This document shows, piece after piece, positions 61,003-64,000 of a stretch of DNA of 64,000 bases. How positions within the stretch are numbered: the stretch's first letter is position 1; each line of letters opens with the position of its first letter. The stretch is from Veillonellales bacterium (GTDB lineage Bacteria; Bacillota; Negativicutes; JAAYSF01): contig JBDKTO010000074.1 in assembly GCA_039680175.1 (NCBI GenBank), forward strand, positions 124,001 through 188,000, in the 5' to 3' direction. A model generated the notes under the pieces. The model did no database searches. It was not told the DNA's origin and worked only from the letters and a program-made list of their open reading frames with translations. Made by a program: the position numbers and the translations under genes.

Positions 61003-63006
61003 TTGAACCCAATAAATAAACAGCAGCGAATGATATATCCTTTTTCCGCCTTAATCGGCCAGGAAACCTTGCAGCTGGGGTTGCTGCTTCATGCAGTGAA
61101 TCCCCGGCTGGGCGGTCTATTGATACGCGGTGAAAAGGGAACGGCAAAATCAACGGCAGTTCGTGCTTTGGTTCAGCTTTTGCCGGATATAACGGTTGTC
61201 AGTGATTGCCCCTACCACTGTGATCCGTTGAATTTCGATAAAGCCTGCAAGCAGTGCCGGAGCCGGAAACAGCAGCTATCTATTGCAACGATGCCTGTTC
61301 CGCTTGTTGACCTTCCGGTATCGGCTACGGAAGACCGGGTGGTAGGCAGCATCGATTTTGAGCAGGCCATCAAGGGGGGGCATATGGCCTTTTCTCCCGG
61401 ACTGTTAGGGGAAGCGAACCGGGGAATTATCTATATCGATGAAGTCAATCTTTTGGATGATCATATTGTAGATGTTCTATTGTCAACGGCAGGCTGCGGA
61501 ATCAATGCGGTCGAGCGGGAAGGAATCAGTTTTTCCCACCCCGCCGAATTTATTTTGGTGGGAACAATGAATCCGGAAGAAGGCGATCTGCGGCCACAAT
61601 TACTGGATCGGTTTGCTTTGTGTGTGGATGTGCAGGGAATTGTCGACAGACAGGCCCGGGTTGCGATTATGAAGCGACGGGAAGAATTCGAATTAGATCC
61701 TGCGGGCTTTTGCGCCCGATTCGCTGTCGAACAGAAATTACTAAGGGCGCGTATAAAACAAGCGCAGCAAATATTGCCCCAAGTCCATCTTCCTCAGGCT
61801 TTATACCGGTATATTGGTCAGCTTTGTTCTGAGGCCTTTGCGGCAGGACTGCGTGGCGATATTGTGCTGTCGAAGGCCGCAAAAACTCTCGCGGCCTGGC
61901 GGGACCACCTTGAGGTTACCCGGAAGGATATCGACGATATGGCGCCCTTGGTATTGGCCCATCGTCTTCGGCAGCCGCCGGAAGAAAATCAAACTCCTCA
62001 GACTGAGCAGCAGCCGGAAAAACAGCAAGAGCAAGGCGAGCCGGAAAAACAAAACCGGAAACCGCCCAGTGATCCGCAGGAAAACAGCAAATCTTCCGAC
62101 CAGCGGGAAACCAGCCGCCAGGAAGGAGAAAACTCCGGCAGCGGTGCAAAGCCTTCGACCGAAGTTGTATTTGCCGTAGGAAAACCTTTTGCGGTAACAA
62201 GGATTACTTACAAACAGGATCGCAAGGCGCGGCGGGGATCAGGCCGCCGGTCCCGCACCCAGACTGATTCCAGTATGGGCCGCTATGTAAAAAGCACCGG
62301 CCGCAGGGAGCGAAATGATTTTGCGATTGACGCGACCATCCGGGCAGCGGCGCCGTTTCAAATCAGCCGTTCCTCTCCTGGTGTGGCGATTGCGATAGAA
62401 ACTGCCGATATCCGTGAAAAAATCCGGGAAAAGCGAATCGGCAACTTTATCTTATTTGTTGTTGATGCCAGCGGCTCCATGGGAGCCAGGCAGCGGATGA
62501 TTGAAACAAAAGGAGCGATTCTGTCCCTGCTGCTTGATGCCTATCAAAAGCGGGACAGGGTAGGGATGATTGCCTTTAAGGAAGACCATGCGGAAGTGAT
62601 ATTACCGCCGACCAATAGTGTTGAACTAGCACAGAAGCGGTTGGCTGAATTGCCGATAGGTGGAAAAACTCCTTTGACTGCAGGAATTGGTAAAGCTTAT
62701 GAAGTAGTCATGCAGCACCAAAAGCGAAGTCCCCATATGCGGCCGATTGTTGTACTTTTATCCGACGGTAGGGCGAATGTGGCCTTGAACGGCGGGAAAC
62801 CGCTGGCCGAAGCGTATCAAACGGCAGAAATGCTGCGGGATGAACTGGAAGCAAAGTGTCTGGTGGTTGATACGGAAAAAAAAGGACTGCTTTCTTTTGG
62901 ATTGGCCCAGGAACTTGCCCGTCATCTGGGAGGAGAATGTTATACCATCGATCAGTTAAGAGCGGACAATCTGGCAGGTTTAGTAAGAGGAGCTTTATTA
63001 AGTTAA
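61003..63006 (+). CDS. ChlD-type chelatase subunit (AAA+ plus VWA, set 2)
   Basis: 667 residues from TTG 61003 (GAGGCG upstream). AAA+ domain with Walker [10 protein letters not shown], a Cys-rich insert (C-P-Y-H-C ... C-K-Q-C, about 69-86) that the set 1 ChlD lacks, IIYIDEVNLLDDHIVD, and [18 protein letters not shown]. Then a Gln/Glu/Pro/Lys-rich linker (about 325-385) and a VWA domain with MIDAS DASGSMGARQR near residue 488. The ChlI half is complete, so this protein could act as motor and bridge at once. Confidence 0.9.
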   Translation: MNPINKQQRMIYPFSALIGQETLQLGLLLHAVNPRLGGLLIRGEKGTAKSTAVRALVQLLPDITVVSDCPYHCDPLNFDKACKQCRSRKQQLSIATMPVPLVDLPVSATEDRVVGSIDFEQAIKGGHMAFSPGLLGEANRGIIYIDEVNLLDDHIVDVLLSTAGCGINAVEREGISFSHPAEFILVGTMNPEEGDLRPQLLDRFALCVDVQGIVDRQARVAIMKRREEFELDPAGFCARFAVEQKLLRARIKQAQQILPQVHLPQALYRYIGQLCSEAFAAGLRGDIVLSKAAKTLAAWRDHLEVTRKDIDDMAPLVLAHRLRQPPEENQTPQTEQQPEKQQEQGEPEKQNRKPPSDPQENSKSSDQRETSRQEGENSGSGAKPSTEVVFAVGKPFAVTRITYKQDRKARRGSGRRSRTQTDSSMGRYVKSTGRRERNDFAIDATIRAAAPFQISRSSPGVAIAIETADIREKIREKRIGNFILFVVDASGSMGARQRMIETKGAILSLLLDAYQKRDRVGMIAFKEDHAEVILPPTNSVELAQKRLAELPIGGKTPLTAGIGKAYEVVMQHQKRSPHMRPIVVLLSDGRANVALNGGKPLAEAYQTAEMLRDELEAKCLVVDTEKKGLLSFGLAQELARHLGGECYTIDQLRADNLAGLVRGALLS

Positions 63007-63031
63007 GAGATTTATGGTGGAGGAAAATAGT

Positions 63032-64000
63032 ATGCATAATCATAAACCGGCAGTATATCCCTTTGCTGCCATTGTTGGTCAGGAACAAATGAAACAGGGA
63101 TTGCTATTGAATGTAATTAATCCGCGTCTTTCCGGTATTTTGATTCGAGGCGAAAAAGGAACGGCCAAATCAACGGCAGTACGTGCCTTGGCAGAATTGC
63201 TGCCGGAAATCGAGGTGGTCGCTGATTGTCCTTTTAGTTGTAATCCCGATCAGCCCCAGATGCTTTGTCCGCAATGCCACCAACGCTATGAAGCAGGGAA
63301 AACGCTGCCAAGAGCGAAACGGCCAATGCGGGTAGTCAATTTGCCGGTCTCGGCAACGGAAGATCGGGTGGTAGGTACTCTGGATATTGAATATGCCATT
63401 AAACACGGTGAGAAAAAATTTGAGCCGGGTGTGCTGGCGGAAGCGAACCGGGGAATTCTTTATGTCGATGAAGTAAATTTACTGGATGACCATATTGTCG
63501 ACGTATTGCTTGACGCCGCGGCAATGGGGGTAAATACGGTAGAACGGGAAGGCGTATCTTTTTCCCATCCGGCTCAGTTTATTCTTGTCGGCACGATGAA
63601 TCCGGAAGAAGGAGAATTACGGCCTCAGCTTTTGGATCGATTTGGACTGTGTGTTACGATCGGCGGTATTGGCGACATCGACCAGCGGGTAGAGGTTGTC
63701 AAGCGCCGGACCGCCTTTGAGGAAGATGCGAAAATTTTTGCCCAATTATGGGATAAGGAGCAAAATGATCTGAGAGCGAACATACTGGCCGCTCAGCAAT
63801 TATTGCCCCATGTGGAAGTGACTGACGATATTTTATACCATATTGCCGACATTGCCATTCATATGGAAGTTGACGGCCACCGGGCCGATTTAGTCATGCT
63901 TAAGGCTGCCAAGGCTTTAGCCGCATTAAACGGGTGCCGGCAGGTAGAGCCGAGTCATGTGGAAGAGATTGTCGGACTGGCTCTGATGCATCGTATGCGC
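63032..64000 (+). CDS. ChlI-type AAA+ chelatase subunit (set 2), cut by window end
   Basis: 323 codons visible from ATG 63032 (GGTGGAGGA upstream), open at the right edge. Walker [10 protein letters not shown] (about 37-45), Cys-rich insert (C-P-F-S-C ... C-P-Q-C), ILYVDEVNLLDDHIVD and [20 protein letters not shown]. Very similar to the set 1 ChlI at 34923; probably only the last 15-25 residues are missing. Motor for CobN2 with the ChlD at 61003. Confidence 0.9.
   Translation, partial: MHNHKPAVYPFAAIVGQEQMKQGLLLNVINPRLSGILIRGEKGTAKSTAVRALAELLPEIEVVADCPFSCNPDQPQMLCPQCHQRYEAGKTLPRAKRPMRVVNLPVSATEDRVVGTLDIEYAIKHGEKKFEPGVLAEANRGILYVDEVNLLDDHIVDVLLDAAAMGVNTVEREGVSFSHPAQFILVGTMNPEEGELRPQLLDRFGLCVTIGGIGDIDQRVEVVKRRTAFEEDAKIFAQLWDKEQNDLRANILAAQQLLPHVEVTDDILYHIADIAIHMEVDGHRADLVMLKAAKALAALNGCRQVEPSHVEEIVGLALMHRMR

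Overview
The window looks like a chromosome segment of a diderm Firmicute (Negativicutes, probably Sporomusaceae; this is inference). It combines an outer-membrane toolkit (autotransporters, four TonB-dependent receptors, Skp/OmpH-like chaperones, ExbB-ExbD-TonB) with Firmicute habits: strong AGGAGG ribosome binding sites, TTG/GTG starts, ECF transporters and many riboswitches. All genes are on the + strand. I found no rRNA, tRNA, CRISPR, phage or transposase gene. The theme is corrinoid and metal handling: six cobalamin riboswitches, two CobN-type chelatase sets with ChlI/ChlD partners, BtuCD, CobO, CbiC and a Nik/Opp-type importer.

Region by region. 1-5.9 kb: the 3' part of a large repetitive autotransporter, then a Skp-like chaperone and a YbjN-like protein. 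5.9-8.7 kb: a non-coding, riboswitch-rich stretch holding a REP-like palindrome, a cobalamin riboswitch before a 179-aa unknown protein, and then three cobalamin riboswitch-terminator units in series. 8.7-21.5 kb: the operon below that stack, with a Skp-like chaperone, a propeller-like protein without signal peptide, a 1440-aa polypeptide joining an autotransporter barrel to a complete TonB-dependent receptor, a CHAT-like protein with degenerate catalytic sites, a second YbjN-like protein, a papain-family protease whose frame is cut by TAG at the oxyanion-hole Gln codon, an unknown 375-aa protein, and a second receptor of the same subfamily with a large loop insertion. 21.6-24.0 kb: a secreted unknown, a coiled-coil repeat protein, a RelB/RelE-type toxin-antitoxin pair and a DedA protein.

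24.1-42 kb is the classical B12-regulated part. Riboswitch 5 precedes a BtuB-like receptor and CobN; riboswitch 6 precedes CbiC, BtuC, BtuD, a radical SAM/SPASM enzyme, ChlI, ChlD, an ABC-2 ATPase, ExbB, ExbD, TonB, the ABC-2 permease and CobO. Together they would energise uptake across the outer membrane, carry corrinoid across the inner membrane, insert or handle cobalt, and adenosylate the product.

42-64 kb: an AT-richer Nik/Opp-like operon plus a methyltransferase is bracketed by two copies of one leader (promoter, palindrome, terminator). The upstream copy still carries a broken 5' end of the gene behind the downstream copy, so the cassette sits inside a segmental duplication. Behind the second copy lies an ECF-transporter operon with an extracytoplasmic propeller, an S component fused to a large outside domain, a double ATPase and EcfT. 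It continues into a second CobN, a receptor, a ChlI-VWA (ChlD) protein and a ChlI that runs off the end. No cobalamin riboswitch was seen for this second chelatase set, so it probably answers to a different signal.

The best candidates for something undescribed are the riboswitch-stacked 8.3-21.5 kb operon (two-barrel fusion, CHAT-like pseudo-protease, papain-like protease) and the duplicated-leader Nik/ECF/CobN2 locus.
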